Shown: in pieces, positions 1 to 11,896 of the stretch
Layout: each line of letters opens with the position of its first letter
How positions within the stretch are numbered: position 1 is the stretch's first letter
Assembly (NCBI GenBank): GCA_007115705.1
Contig: QXEO01000531.1
Coordinates: forward strand, 15,345,998-15,409,997
DNA from: Dactylis glomerata
Lineage: Eukaryota > Streptophyta > Magnoliopsida > Poales > Poaceae
DNA: 64,000 bases
Reading direction: 5' to 3'
Position numbers and translations under genes: made by a program
The notes under the pieces: generated by a model
Seen by the model: only the letters and a program-made list of their open reading frames with translations
Database searches by the model: none
Told to the model about the DNA's origin: nothing

Positions 1-1474
1 AAGTAGTCGGATAATTGTGTGGTACGACCGACTAAGTGAGTTCTTCCTTGATAAGGATAACTCTAATATTGATGATTGTTGATGTGTATTCACGAAGAAA
101 TCCTTAATTGGATTTTACATCACATGTGTGGTGTTGATGATCTTATCATCGATGTCTAAACGACATATGGATACACACAATCATTTTAAGACGGAGATTT
201 GGGTCAAACCAAATTGTGCTTAAGTTTGTAACTTGAAGCATATTCCCCTAGGAATAGATGTATATCAGTCTTCATATATCTAGAAATATTGGAGATGTTC
301 AATATGGGTATATGACATCAGTGACACATATATAAGGTCATATTATACCTAATATTGGGATACAAATCCTTTTATAGGTAGGGGAAATGGTGGCATGATA
401 GCTGGACATGAAGTTCCATATCTAAACACCATCGGAGCACTCAATTATCTTGCAGAATATGTCAGGCCTGACATTATAGTTGTTGGCAAGTTATTGAGAG
501 TGCAATTCCCCAAAGGGTATAAGATTTGTGTATGGAATATTCTCAGATATGTCCAAGACACAAAATGTCTTGATTGATTCTATCATGAAAATCAAGATTG
601 GACCATGGTGTGATATACGATAGTGGCTAATTATGTGATCCCAACGGTGCCACATCAAAGACTGGATTTACTGGAAGAGAATTTTGAAGAAATTCTTCTG
701 AATAGACTCTAAATGAGTCCTTTCAATGATCACTCTGCGGTAATTATTTAAAGCATCACAAGATGTGCATGACTTTGCAGAATGATTGGTCACATGTGAA
801 ATCATGTGGAGGTTATCATTATCTACCGAGATAATGTCACTTGTATTGCTTACGAGTTGTATTCATCCTCATGAATTACAGAAATATAAGAGGATAATTT
901 GCAAACAACCTATTGTGACATTCACAATATCTCTACCAACGTTTATATTCCAGAATTAGGTTCGTGGAATTGGTATGGGATAACCTTGAGGTTTGCAATG
1001 TTCAGGGGGAGTAAAATCCCAAGTTATAACTCGTTGATGATCTCCCGATCACTGATATTGTACTCTTTTCCCCTTTATGAGTTTTCCCTAAGGTTTCTCA
1101 TATAAGGTTTTTAATGAGACAATACAAATACAAGTGCGGACATATGTCATATGGTTTCTCCTTATATTTTTCCCACTGGGTTTTTGAAGGAGTTTTCGAT
1201 GGCATATTGTTATAATATTTCTCCTTAATTTTTCCCACTGGGTTTTTATGAGGAGTTTTTGGATTGCAATATACAGATGACGAATTGATCAAGGGAGAGT
1301 GTTGAGAAATAAAACATGTGATCAATTGTATGGGAGGGATGCCTCCCAGGAGGTGTCTGTTGGGGAAAAGGTGTCTCCCCAACACACCCCTTCACCCCTG
1401 TATATAAGTGGGTCTCCCACAATGCAATAATATTTTGTGTCTCTTCCTTTGTCTCTTTACTTCATACTACAACA
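1..1474 (+). mobile_element. Ty1/Copia element, 3' part (runs off left edge)
   Basis: The plus strand carries decayed Copia pol followed by a 3' LTR. Around position 22 a translation reading WYDRLSEFFL matches the RT region just upstream of the YVDD box in the neighbouring minus-strand element, so the two are relatives. At 416-510 the motif YLNTIGALNYL followed by RPDI is the conserved end of Copia RT. Stops interrupt every frame, so the copy is not coding. From 1140 to 1270 two copies of a ttttcccactgggttttt motif are typical of Copia 3' regions. A purine tract (1291-1299) precedes the LTR. The right boundary abuts LTR sequence of the next element, which suggests this copy inserted into it. 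Confidence 0.8.
1300..1474 (+). repeat. 3' LTR of plus-strand Copia element
   Basis: The repeat begins with TGTTGAG directly after the purine tract aagggagag and ends with CTACAACA, giving the TG...CA ends expected of an LTR. It contains a TATA-like tatataag at about 1401. The partner LTR would lie left of the window, so the assignment rests on termini, tract and the pol remnant upstream. Confidence 0.7.
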
Positions 1475-1671
1475 ATAGCATCTGAACAGACGTGAGTACA
1501 GTCGGTTACAATATTGGTGCCTCTTCTAATAGACATGATGTCTCTTCTAATAGGCACGATGCCTCTTCGGCAATGGACAAAGTTAACTGCAGGCAGTTAG
1601 CTTAGGGAAATACTAACTGCTATGTTAGCCTAAAACTGACGCTAACATCTAACTGCTATTATTTCCTAACA
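1475..1671 (-). repeat. 3' LTR (partial) of minus-strand Copia element
   Basis: This stretch matches 5623-5819 with two mismatches by eye. It ends in CTAACA, the complement of the LTR start TGTTAG, directly next to the purine tract at 1672-1680. The outer approximately 74 bases found in the other LTR are missing on the left, where the plus-strand Copia LTR abuts. Confidence 0.85.
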
Positions 1672-1953
1672 CTCCCCCTTGGACATTGCTGTCTTCAAAA
1701 TCTTCAATATCTTGAAATATTCCATAATGTCCTAAGTGCTGAAAAGTCTTGATAGTCCTTAATCTTGAAAACTTGATCTTGTACAATCTATGTCCTCCAA
1801 AATCCTATGGAAAAATATAAGGAGAATATAGGAATCCGATATACCGTTGGTATAACAATTGTACCATTAAAACCTATATGAGAAATCCGTTGGAGAACTC
1901 ATAAGAAAAGAGTACAATATATTGTTATCGGATGGTTAATACTAAGTTCAGTT

Positions 1954-4900
1954 CTAAGAGATTTCTCCCCCTGAACTTTGCAAATTTTGAAGTCGTCTCA
2001 TACCAATGCCACGAATGCATTTTTGAAATGCAGCTGTTGGTAAAGACTTAGTGAACAAATCTGCAAGATTGTCACAAGATTTCGTTTGCCAAATATCAAT
2101 TTCTCCATTTTTCTGTAATTCATGAGGAAAAAACAGTTTTGGAGCAATATGTTTTGTAATATTACTTTTAATGTATCCCATATGCATTTGAGTAACACAT
2201 GCGGCATTATCCTCATAGATAATAGTTGGTGATTCTAATGAACCGATACCGCATGATGTTTGTATATGATTAATCACTCTACGAAGCCATACACACTCTC
2301 GCGAGGCTTCATATAATGCAATTATTTCAGAGTGGTTAGTGGAAGTTGCTATTAGAGTCTGTTTTGTAGACTTCCATGAAATAGCAGTTCCACCGTATAA
2401 AAATACAAACCCTGTTTGTGATCTAGCATTATGGGGATCAGAAAGATAGCCAGCATCAGTATAGCTAGTCAAAGTCATGTCTTGATTTTTCCGATAGAAT
2501 AAACCAAGATCTTTAGTACCCTGTAAATATCTGAAGATACTCTTTACTCCAGTCCAATGGCGTTTTGTTGGATCTGCACTATGTCTGGCCAGTAAATTTA
2601 CTGCGAAGGCAATATCTGGTCTAGTACAATTAGCAAGGTACATTAGTGCTCCTATGGCACTGAGGTATGGGAACTCAGGTCCCAATACATCTTCGTTATC
2701 ATCCCTAGGTCTAAAAGGATCTTTTTCCATATCAAGGGATCTGACGACCATGGGTGTTTTGGATGGATATGATTTATCCATATTGATTTTTTCCAAAACT
2801 TTCTGAATATATGCGGGCTGATAAACGAGTATTCCTGAGGGAAGTTGCTCAAGTTGTAAACCTAAGCAGAATTTGGTTTTTCCCAAATCCTTCATCTCAA
2901 ACTCCGTCATTAAATGATTGTGTGCTACAGTTATATCTGCTGCGTTGCCAATGATGTTGAGGTCATCAACATATACTGAGATGATGCAAAATCCTTTTGA
3001 GGATTTCTTTATGAAAACGCATGGGCAATCATCATTATTTGAGTATCCTTTATGGATAAGGAACTCACTAAGCCGGTTATACCACATTTTACCCGACTGC
3101 TTTAAGCCATAGAGTGACTTTTGTAATTTTACACAATACATGTTGCGATTTATGTCTGGATTCGGAATTTTAAGTCCATCAGGGACTTTCATATAGATAT
3201 CCGCATCGAGTGACCCATATAGATAAGCGGTCACTACATCCATTAACTGCAATGATAAATTCATTTGTACTGCCAATGATATTAAGTATCGAAACGTAAT
3301 TCCACTCATTACAGGAGAATATGTATCGTCGTAGTCGATACCGGGTCTCTGCGTAAACCCTTGTGCTACTAGCCTTGCTTTATATCTCACCACCTCATTG
3401 TTTTCGTTCCTTTTTCGAACAAAAACCTATTTAGCTCCCACAGGGAAGACTTTATGAGGAGTAGGTATTACTTTAGAGAATACCTCTCTTTTGATAAGCG
3501 AGCGCAGTTCTGCCTCAATTGCCTCCTTCCATTTAGGCCAATCTGAGCGCTTCAGGCATTCTTTCATGGATTTTGGCTCTGGATCCAGTTGAAGGGTTTT
3601 AGCAATTTTAGAAGAGAAATATGTGTCGACAAGTGTAGTCTTTCTATTATATGATTCTCCTGAATCGATATAGTTTGTGGAAATTTCATTAACTTCTTCA
3701 GGCTCCGTGTGATTTCCCATAACAACGGAGTCTAGTTGTTTCGATGTCCCAGCATTAGAATTTGTGTGCACATTTATGCTAGGTTCTTGATGTTGAACAT
3801 CATCTTGGTGTCTATCAACTTCAGGTTGATTTGCATTTACCGCCATAGATTTTCTTTGTTTCCGCGGTGGCTTTAGAGAAGCCTTTTCCCTTGAGACCAG
3901 ATTTCTCCCCCTTTTATTTGCAATTGGGAGTTGAGTAGTTTTATTTGGTACCTCTACTCGTTCTGGTGCATTAACTGCAGGGATATATGATTTAGTGACA
4001 CCTTTGTGATCAGTAAATGCGTCTGGCAAGTTGTTTGCAAAGTGTTGCAAATCTATTATTCTCTGAACTTCAGATTCAGATTCTTTAGTACGTGGATCTA
4101 AGGATTGGATGCCTGTTACATTCCAATCTATTTCTTGGCATTCTTTGTGGTTTGTTTCTCCCCCTAATGCCAGGAAATGATCCTCATCAAAAATTGAATC
4201 AGCGTACTAGGCTGTAAACAGGTCCCCTGTTAGGGGTTCTAAATATTTTATAATTGACGGAGAGTTATATCCCACATAGATTCCTAATTTTCTATGGGGG
4301 CCCATGGAGGTACGCTGCGGTGGTGATATCGGTACGTATACAGTGCAACCAAATTTTCGCAGGTGGGAAATACTTGGCTGATTGCCTCGTACTATTTGAA
4401 ACGGGGAAGTTTCATGATATGCAGTTGGTCTGACTTGTATCAGATCTGCGGCGTGTAAAATCGCATGTCCCCAACAAGAGGTTGGTAAATTGCAATTCTG
4501 CAATAATGGTCTAGCAATTAATTTTACTCTTTTGATTAAAGATTCAGCCAATCCATTTTGAGTATGCACATAAGGTACAGAATGTTCTAGATGAATACCT
4601 AATGCCATACAATAATCATTAAATGCGTGTGAACTAAATTCAGCTGCATTATCCATTCTTATTGTTTTAATCCTATGTTCAGGATGATTTGCTCTTAATT
4701 TGATAATTTGAGCAATTAATTTGGCAAAGGCATGGTTACGTGTTGATAATAAACACACATATGACCATCTAGTAGATGCATCAATTAGCACCATAAAGTA
4801 CCTAAATGGTCCAGATAGAGGTTGTATTGGACCACATATATCTCCTTGAATTCTTTCAAGAAAATTAAGTGACTCATTTTTAACTTTGAGGTAGGATGGC

Positions 4901-5484
4901 TTAATAATTAATTTCCCAGTAGCACATGCGGTGCATATAAAGTCTGACGACTTAGGAAATCTTTTGATTGGTAAATTATGACCAACAGAATTGCTAATAA
5001 TTTTTCTCATCATACCTATTCCAGGATGACCAAGGCGATCATGCCAAGTCTTGAATTTATCAAGATTTTGAAAAATTATTTTGTACGCAACATAAGGTAC
5101 GGGTTTGATGTATGTAAAGTATAATTCAAAAGAAAATGAAGGGAATTTTTCAAGAGTTTGTTCCTCATATCCGTCGCTTTTTGTTAAAAGCAAATATTCT
5201 TTCTTATCCATCTTAACGGTTTTAAGATGGAAATCGTTTGATCGGATATCTTTGAAACTTATAAGGGTACGTGTAGATTCAGGATACAAGAGTGCATTCT
5301 GAATTACTATAGTAGTACCCATAGGGAGTGTGAATGTGGCTCTTCCTGAACCAATTATTGCTTTATTGCTCCCGGTTATAGTCATAACATCTTCCTTTCT
5401 CTTAGTAAGAGTTTGGAAGTATTTTGTTTCCCTTAGAATTGTATTAGTGGTAGCACTATCCACTAAACACAATTCTTCTTCCAT
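1954..5484 (-). pseudogene. Copia pol (protease-integrase-RT-RNase H) with two nonsense codons
   Basis: One reading frame of about 1,177 codons starts at ATG 5484 and ends at 1954. It begins almost directly with the aspartic protease motif LVDSATT (the usual DSG or DTG is DSA here). Then come the integrase zinc motif (WHDRLGHPG with a later CTAC), the integrase core (GDICGP, RMDNAAEF, NGLAES), RT with SLYGLKQS and YVDD (about 2955-2966), and RNase H (SYTDAGY, HSEIIALYEAS, YEDNAA). Two in-frame stops interrupt it, at 4207-4209 and 3427-3429. The second replaces the tryptophan expected before VFVRKR and fits a single TGG to TAG change. The frame is otherwise open, so the decay is slight. The nucleocapsid and capsid regions that normally precede protease are absent. 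Confidence 0.88.
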
Positions 5485-5548
5485 CGGATTGTTTCCCGTA
5501 AGATTTCTTTCTCTGTTCTCTCGTGTGGCCTATGCTCTAGGCAGAGCA

Positions 5549-5819
5549 GTGCTGATGACGTGAGAAAGTACAGAGATTGAAAGCGAATGAATCATTTTAT
5601 TGCTGGTACTGTTTAGCCTTATATAGCATCTGAACAGACGTGAGTACAGTCGGTTACAATATTGGTGCCTCTTCTAATAGACATGATATCTCTTCTAATA
5701 GGCACGATGCCTCTTCGGCAATGGACAAAGTTAACTGCAAGCAGTTAGCTTAGGGAAATACTAACTGCTATGTTAGCCTAAAACTGACGCTAACATCTAA
5801 CTGCTATTATTTCCTAACA
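5549..5819 (-). repeat. 5' LTR of minus-strand Copia element
   Basis: The outer end at 5819 (minus strand TGTTAGG) is supported by its twin ending at 1671. The inner end is less certain. A TG at about 5549, followed on the minus strand by a degenerate tRNA-Met type primer site (TGCCTAGAGCATAGG near 5540-5526), suggests a length of about 271 bases. Positions 5623-5819 are certain. Confidence 0.65.
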
Positions 5820-6385
5820 GTCGCTATCGATTGCTCTCCAAATTTTACGTGGCCGGTTTATGTCGAGTTTCGTTGTATGTGTTCTCCTTTTAGTGAAACT
5901 AGGAAAATTGCCCGTGCGTTGCAACGGTGCTTTGCAAGAATACATTGTTGAAATGGTATGTCCATGTGATGCTACGGCTTAAAAAAACTTGCTAACTCAA
6001 TCTACGAGCATCAATAAATTGAAAACTTTTAAACAATTAGTAAGCAATTAATCTGACCCAACTCTCGGTAAATACACTCACTAATGTAAACCCTAAATCC
6101 TAACTAACAGTACTCTTAAATTCATCCAATGCCTCCAACCAACATGAACCAAAGTTCTAATCCTGTAAAAAAATTGAAAATGGGAACCCAAAACTTTTCC
6201 CAATACCTCAACATGAATTCTAGCTAAAAAAGTAGCAGGCCTACGAGCTACCGATGTTGGTCTAGAGCTCAAGTAAGGCAACAAAGGAGAAATTATACTT
6301 CGATGGTATTGCAGATGCATGATATATTTCTTTTACAAGCTTCCTGTAGATAGCAACACCTAAAGGATGGAAGGCCAAAATATTA
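5820..6385. other. Unassigned intergenic sequence with a common grass repeat motif
   Basis: No gene is visible here. At 5907-5926 the string gcccgtgcgttgcaacgg occurs, a motif I associate with high-copy DNA repeats in many grass genomes. I cannot assign the superfamily. The rest is AT-rich with no long ORF or recognisable domain. Confidence 0.4.
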
Positions 6386-6479
6386 CTCCCTCCGATCAGA
6401 AATAACTATCGAGCACTTAGTACAAACTTTGTACTAAGCTAGTACAAAATTGCCGACAGTTATTTCCGATCGGAGGGAG
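6386..6479. mobile_element. Stowaway-type MITE (Tc1/Mariner), 94 bp
   Basis: The ends are inverted repeats, CTCCCTCCGATC on the left and GATCGGAGGGAG on the right. They are flanked by TA at 6384-6385 and 6480-6481, the canonical Stowaway target duplication. The inside is largely self-complementary (the tagtacaaa and tttgtacta segments). It has no coding capacity. A similar copy lies at 52010-52103. Confidence 0.93.
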
Positions 6480-6490
6480 TATATACATAC

Positions 6491-7620
6491 TTTTTTTTGA
6501 TAATGGGCTTTTTATTACTTAAAAGTTTTAGTATTACACCCGGCCTCTGCATAACAAGATGCACACAGCCAACCACACACAGTCCGAGAATCAAAAACTA
6601 ACAATAGAAATAAAAATAGACGAATTACATATCAGGTTGAGAAATTGTAAGACGCCTATGGTGACGGAGGGCCAATCCGTAGATTATGCTGCCATCCGTG
6701 CCGCGAAAAAAGGTCCCTCACCGTATCCTCCAGACGCGTACACACCTCCGTAAAGAGGTCGTGAACCTCCACACGATGAAGCTGCGACCATATACGCAGT
6801 GTCCCCGTACATCGATATATAACCTGCAAAAGAGACGAATCTTTGTTATTAGAAACTTTGTCATTCCTACATAGCCAAAGCGACCAAATTAATGCCAACG
6901 CTCCCACCCGAAGAAGAATCCTGTACTTGTAATCAATACCATTTAGCCAGTTACCAAATATATTGGCAATACTAATTGGTGTATACAAGCCTGAAGCTAC
7001 TTGGATGACTGACCATATAGAACGTGCAAAGCTGCATTAGAAGAACAAATGCTTTATTGTCTCATCCTGAGTACAAAAAACACATGAAGAACTTCCATGC
7101 CAATTCCGCTTGATAAGATTATTTTTAGTAAGAATAACCCCCCGACGAAGATACCATGCAAAAAATTTATTCTTAAGAGGTATCTTCATCTTCCAGATTT
7201 TCTTATTATCATAGACTGGTAAGTCCGATAAGATCAACACATTGTACATGGAAGCCACTGAAAATTTACCATTCTCATGAAGGTTCCTACGGAATTCATC
7301 CTTCCCATTTGTTAATTGGACATTAGCCAAGCTTTGAAGCAAGGACTCTCAAGAAACAAGTCTAGGACCAAATAAATTCCTCCTGAACGTCATATTAGGT
7401 GGATTGGACTCCAAAACTTGGGCAAGAGTATCTCCTTTATGTTGCACAATTGCATACAATGCCGGATATTGTTCCCGGAGTGAAGTGTTACCGAGCCACT
7501 TATCCTCCCAGAAACGTATCTCTGATCCATCCCTAATCGAAAAAGTACCATGGCCAAAGAAATGTTTTTTTGTTGCCATGAGTCCGGCCCAAAAATGTGA
7601 GCCACTGCATGTAGGAAAAA
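6491..7620 (-). mobile_element. L1-type LINE, 5'-truncated
   Basis: On the minus strand the sequence ends in AATAAAAAGCCC followed by a short poly-A (poly-T at 6491-6498), the normal 3' end of this LINE family. Three segments (7720-7349, 7342-7037 and 6988-6656) encode the C-terminal zinc-binding region of ORF2. Shared motifs with the larger copy at 58980-59960 include SHFWAGLMAT, FSIRDGS, WYLRRGVILTK, CVFC, ANIFGNWL and WLCRND. Relative to that copy, a TGG codon reads TGA (about 7349) and a CAA codon reads TAA (about 7040), and a further frame break occurs near 7030. Similarity fades upstream of about 7610, so the copy is a short 3' fragment. Confidence 0.85.
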
Positions 7621-8663
7621 ACATAAGTATTGAATCTTTCGAGTTGTCGGGACATTCTAGGACAATGACTGATGTGATACAATGAAAATTATGGTATAGA
7701 TGAATATTTAGGTGAAACAAAAAAAGGTTAAATTTCTTTTTCTTGAAATCTCACGAGGTTGAGAAGCCTCTGAATACTTTACCTGTCATCTCTTTAAAAC
7801 GTGGTCAAATTCTTTTAGTGAAAAGCGATGAGGCAAACATAAGCCGATTCCTAGATAAACTTCCCGTACCGTAGAAAGCAAAAAAGGATTAGTAACTTGA
7901 ATCCTAATTTATTCAAGGATAGAATGCTGCTGCTTTGACGCCAGATATCTCCAAGCCCTCTGTCCATTAATCTTGATTCCGGGGAGAGCCGGATAGCTAG
8001 GTGGTAAGGGGTGCAAGGCTATATGGGCAGCATAGTTGGAACACAACAGATCAGATCAACTTGCGTGCTTGCAAATACACAACAACCGGATGGCACGCTG
8101 TGGAGGAGAAGCTGGGCAGGATATACTTCTCGGTCAAAATCGATAGCCCCCAGATCGGCGGCTAACAGGGTCTTCCACGGCTCCACGCCTCATGATGATG
8201 GAGAGACATCGATCCTCTGCCCTACATCCTGTCGAGCCAGAGCACCCCGAAGCAGGCACGAGAGGTCGATGGCATCGCTGATCTAGCGCGGTTCCTGGAA
8301 GAAACCCCTCTGTGACGCTTGCCTGAACCTCCTACCGCACGGAGGAGGAACAGTCGTCGGCGTTCCAAAGCTCGACGACGATGAAGGAGCCGTTACAACA
8401 AAGACGACGGCGACGGCTATACAACCACCACCACCATCTGGCGACTCGGACACCACGTCGCATCCCTAATGCGCCCCGAGGAACTCTGACTGCCTTCCGC
8501 GCGCCACCGCTGGCCAGACGCGAAGTAATCGGCCGCCGCCTCTGACTGCTTCAGGAGATTGCAAAGGTCTTCTTTGATAGTTGTAACCCGATACATCTTT
8601 GTAGTATTTTATACTGTACATGACAGTTTACGACTTACCGTATACGATCTGAATTGATTCAGC
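7621..8663. other. Unassigned sequence between LINE and Tat element
   Basis: I see no gene here. The stretch from about 8010 to 8560 is GC-richer than its surroundings and open in one plus frame (8011-8286), but it has no recognisable domain. It should correspond to the 5' LTR of the adjacent Tat element, yet it does not resemble that element's 3' LTR apart from its last 25 bases. Confidence 0.4.
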
Positions 8664-8706
8664 TATTGTCGGGGTAGAACCTCGTCAATTGGTGCCGTCT
8701 GTGGGG
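8664..8706 (+). repeat. End of 5' LTR and primer binding site of Tat element D
   Basis: The string attgtcggggtagaacct and the terminal gtca at 8687 match the end of the 3' LTR (44072-44095). They are followed by TGGTGCCGTCTGTGGGG (8690-8706), the kind of primer site used by Tat-lineage Gypsy elements. A near-identical site marks element B. Confidence 0.75.
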
Positions 8707-8751
8707 AAAGGGGATAAGAGGGGGAGTATAGGGAGAGAAGGATGGGTAGAA

Positions 8752-10646
8752 GGTGCCTGAAGGAACAGATCGGCCGCAACATCAAAGTCTACGTCGACGA
8801 CATCGTCATCAAAACTGCGAAAGCAGACAGCCTGCTCGACGACCTGCGAGAAACTTTCGCCAACCTCGACCGCTACAGCATCAAGCTCAACCCGAAGAAA
8901 TGCTCCTTCGGGGTGCCTACAGGCCAGCTGCTGGGCTACCTCATCTCGAAACGAGGAATCGAGGGTAACCCAGAGAAGATCCAGGCCATTATCAACATGC
9001 AACCGCCGAAGACGCTTCGACATGTCCAGCAGATGACAGGTCGACTAGCAGCACTTAGCCGCTTTATAAGCAAGCTCGGCGAAAAAGCTCTTCCCTTCTA
9101 TCGGTTACTCCGGAATACGGACAACTTCACATGGACAGAAGAGGCGCAAGCCACGTTCGACGATCTCAAGCGTCGCCTCTCGACATCCCCAGTCCTAGTC
9201 ACCCCCCGAGAGAAAGAGCCAATGTTGCTATACATAGCGGCTACAAATCAAGTCGTCAGCTCAGTCCTAGTAGTCGAACATGCGGAAGATGGCAAAGAGC
9301 ACGGAGTACAGAGGCCAGTATACTACCTCAGCGAGGTCTTATCTCCAACCAAGCAAAGATATCCCCATTACCAGAAGCTAGCATACGCCATCTACATGAC
9401 GGGGAAGAAACTGCCGCATTACTTCAAGTGCCATTCCATCATAGTGGTGGACTCAAACCCAGTGTCCAGCATCCTCAACAATCCGGAAGCCACAGGACGT
9501 GTGTCGCTGTGGGGAATCACCCTGGGACCCTGGGAGATCACGTACCAGCGCCAGTCGGCGATCAAGTCACAAGTCCTGCCAGATTTCATAGCCGAATGGA
9601 CGGAAGCACAGATGCCTGAGCACCCCGACCTGTCGAACTGTTGGACCATATACGTCGACGGGTCTAAGCGGGTTTCGGGAGCAGGAGCAGGAGTGGTCCT
9701 TGTGTCACCGCAGGGGGACAAGATGCGCTACGTCCTCCGCATGCGCTTCACGAACCCCTCGAACAACGAAGCAGAGTACGAAGCCGTCCTACATGGCATG
9801 CGCATGGCAAAAGCTTGCGTGGCCACCCGCATCAAGATCCACGGAGACTCGAACCTCATTGCCCAGCAAGTCATGAAGGAGTGCGATGCGACCTGTGCGA
9901 ACATGATCGCATATCGCGCCATGTACGACAAGCTCGAAGGCGACTTTGAAGGGTGTGAGGTAACGCACATCGGCAGGGAGAGCAACGAAGAAGCAGACAA
10001 TCTGGCCAACGTTGGCTCCAAGTGCCTGCCGATATCGCCAGGAGTTTTCTTCGAGGAGATATTCGAGCGCTCTGTCAAGATCAAGCCAGCCACCGATCCG
10101 GCGTTAGCAACACGCTCGGGGACTAAGCAGACAAACCCAACCCTAGCTGCGGGAACAGAAGACCTCTCCAAAGACGCAGCTATAGTCATGCTCGTCGAAG
10201 CAGTCTAGACAAAGCCGTACCTGGCCTACCTGGCGCGAGGCGAACTCCCAGAAGACCCAATCCATCATCGACAGGTCATGCAGCGCTCCAAGGCCTTCAC
10301 GATAATCAACGGAGAGCTCTACAAGCGTAGCACTACAAGTGTTCTCCAGCGGTGCATAGCGCAAGAGGACGGAATCACCCTCCTTCAAGAGATTCATGAA
10401 GGAACCTGCGGGCATCACGCCAGCAGTTGAACTCTCGTCGCTAAGGCTTTTCGATCGGGGTTTTACTGGCTCTCGGCCCTCTACGACGCCAGGAACATCG
10501 TCCAGCAGTGCGAAGCATGCCAGCTATTCGCCACTAAGCCGCACGCGCCCATGTCAGAGCTACACACCATACCCGTCGCCTGGCCCTTCGCGCAATGGGG
10601 CCTCGATCAAGTAGGGCCCCTGCCCAAGTCATCTCGAGAAAGCCAC
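8752..10646 (+). pseudogene. Tat-lineage pol, first part: RT, RNase H, second RNase H, start of integrase
   Basis: The frame opens inside RT at CLKEQIGRN and includes the catalytic YVDD. It continues through the RT connection and first RNase H (LLYIAATNQ, PVYYLSEVL). A second RNase H domain begins at IYVDGSKR and shows NEAEYEAVLHG, a feature of the Tat lineage. After a TAG near 10206 the same frame continues into the integrase zinc motif (GTCGHHAS, then QQCEACQ), crossed by a TGA at about 10428. It stops at the insertion site of A after QVGPLPKSSRESH and resumes at 28241. The ATG at 8742 is only the edge of an internal deletion. No functional pol is expected. Confidence 0.88.
10642..10646. 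repeat. Target site duplication gccac (left) of element A
   Basis: The same five bases recur at 28236-28240, directly after the right LTR of A. Joining the flanks at a single copy restores the integrase reading frame of D. Confidence 0.92.
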
Positions 10647-11896
10647 TGATACATCTCAAACGTATCCATAATTTTTGATGCTCCATGCTGTAAAGATTTT
10701 ACACCATTTGCTTAGTGTTTCGTTACACTTCATGGCACTTTTATGCATTTTCCGGAACTAACCTATTAACAAGTCGCCACAGTGCCAGTTCCCTATTTTT
10801 TGCTATTTTTGTGTTTCAGAAAAGTTACACAGGAAATATTCTCGGAATTGGACGAAACCAAAGCCAGTCGCCCAGAATTTCACCAAAGCTTCTAGAGATC
10901 CAAAGAGGAGATGGAGGGGGGCCACGAGGGCCCCACACAATAGGGCGGCGCGGCCCAGGGGTAGGCTACGCCCCCTATGTGTGAGGGAGCCTCGGGCCAC
11001 TCCTGACGTTGCCCCTTCGCCTATAAAGACCCCCCGACGGGAAAAACCTAAATCCCCTATCACTTTTCTAGAATACATCGTGATCCGCCGCCGCCGTCGA
11101 CCCGAAGATCGGGAGGGTCCAGAAGCTCTTCCCGGCACCCTGCCGGAGAGGGGAATCGCCACCGGAGGTCTTCTTCATCGCCATGCTTGCCTCCGGAGCG
11201 ATGAGTGAGTAGTCTACCTTGGACTATGGGTCCATAGCAGTAGCTAGATGGTTGTCTTCTCCACCATGTGCTTCATGTTTAGATCTCATGAGCTACCTTA
11301 CATGATTGAGATCACCGTTATGTAATTCTACATGTTTGGTTTGTTGGGATCCGATGAATATTAGTGTTATGCTTGAGTTGATGTACTAAAATTTATCTTA
11401 TGTTATCTCTATGTTGTTTATGATCTTGCATGCTCTCCGTTGTTAGTAGCTATCTTGGCTGAGTAGTTGCTAGTGACTCCAAGAGGGGGTATTTATGCTC
11501 GATAGTGGGTTTATGCCTCTATTTAATCTGGGATGTGACAGAAACCTCTAAGGTTATAGATGTGCTGTTGCTATTAGGGGGAAAACAACATTCATATGCT
11601 CGAGGGTATATGCTTTGTTTACATTACACACTTTGCTTAATACAATTATCTGTTGTTCGCAACTTAATACTTGTGGAGTTCTCGGATTGATTCGCCACAA
11701 GTGGATTATTAGTCATAGATGCAGTTGGATGGCGGTCTATGTATCTTGTTGTAATGCCCAGAGTAAATCTCATAGTGATCCTCTCATCATATGCACGTTG
11801 TCTTTATTCTATCAATTGCCCAACTGTAATTTGTTTACCTAGCATGTGTTATTTTATCTTATGGAGAGACACCACTAGTGAACTGTGGACCCCGGT
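10647..11896 (+). repeat. 5' LTR of element A, left portion
   Basis: The first 1,250 bases of the LTR align with 26590-27837. The portion is interrupted at 11896 by element B, and the LTR resumes at 21005. Short ORFs here are LTR shadows. Confidence 0.9.

Larger units (their letters stand above)
1475..5819 (-). mobile_element. Ty1/Copia element lacking gag
   Basis: The element runs on the minus strand from a 5' LTR at about 5549-5819 to a partial 3' LTR at 1475-1671. Over the shared 197 bases the two LTRs differ at two positions by eye, so the insertion is recent. A purine tract (AAGGGGGAG, minus strand, 1680-1672) directly precedes the 3' LTR. The internal region holds one pol frame (5484-1954) in the order protease, integrase, RT, RNase H, which is diagnostic for Copia. 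Only about 64 bases separate the LTR from the protease motif, so gag is absent. Two in-frame stops break pol. The left LTR is cut at 1475 exactly where the plus-strand Copia LTR ends. Confidence 0.88.

Noticed and set aside
8011..8286. 91-residue ORF upstream of element D
   Set aside because: It has no recognisable domain, its composition is similar to the surrounding GC-rich stretch, and no partner copy occurs in the window.
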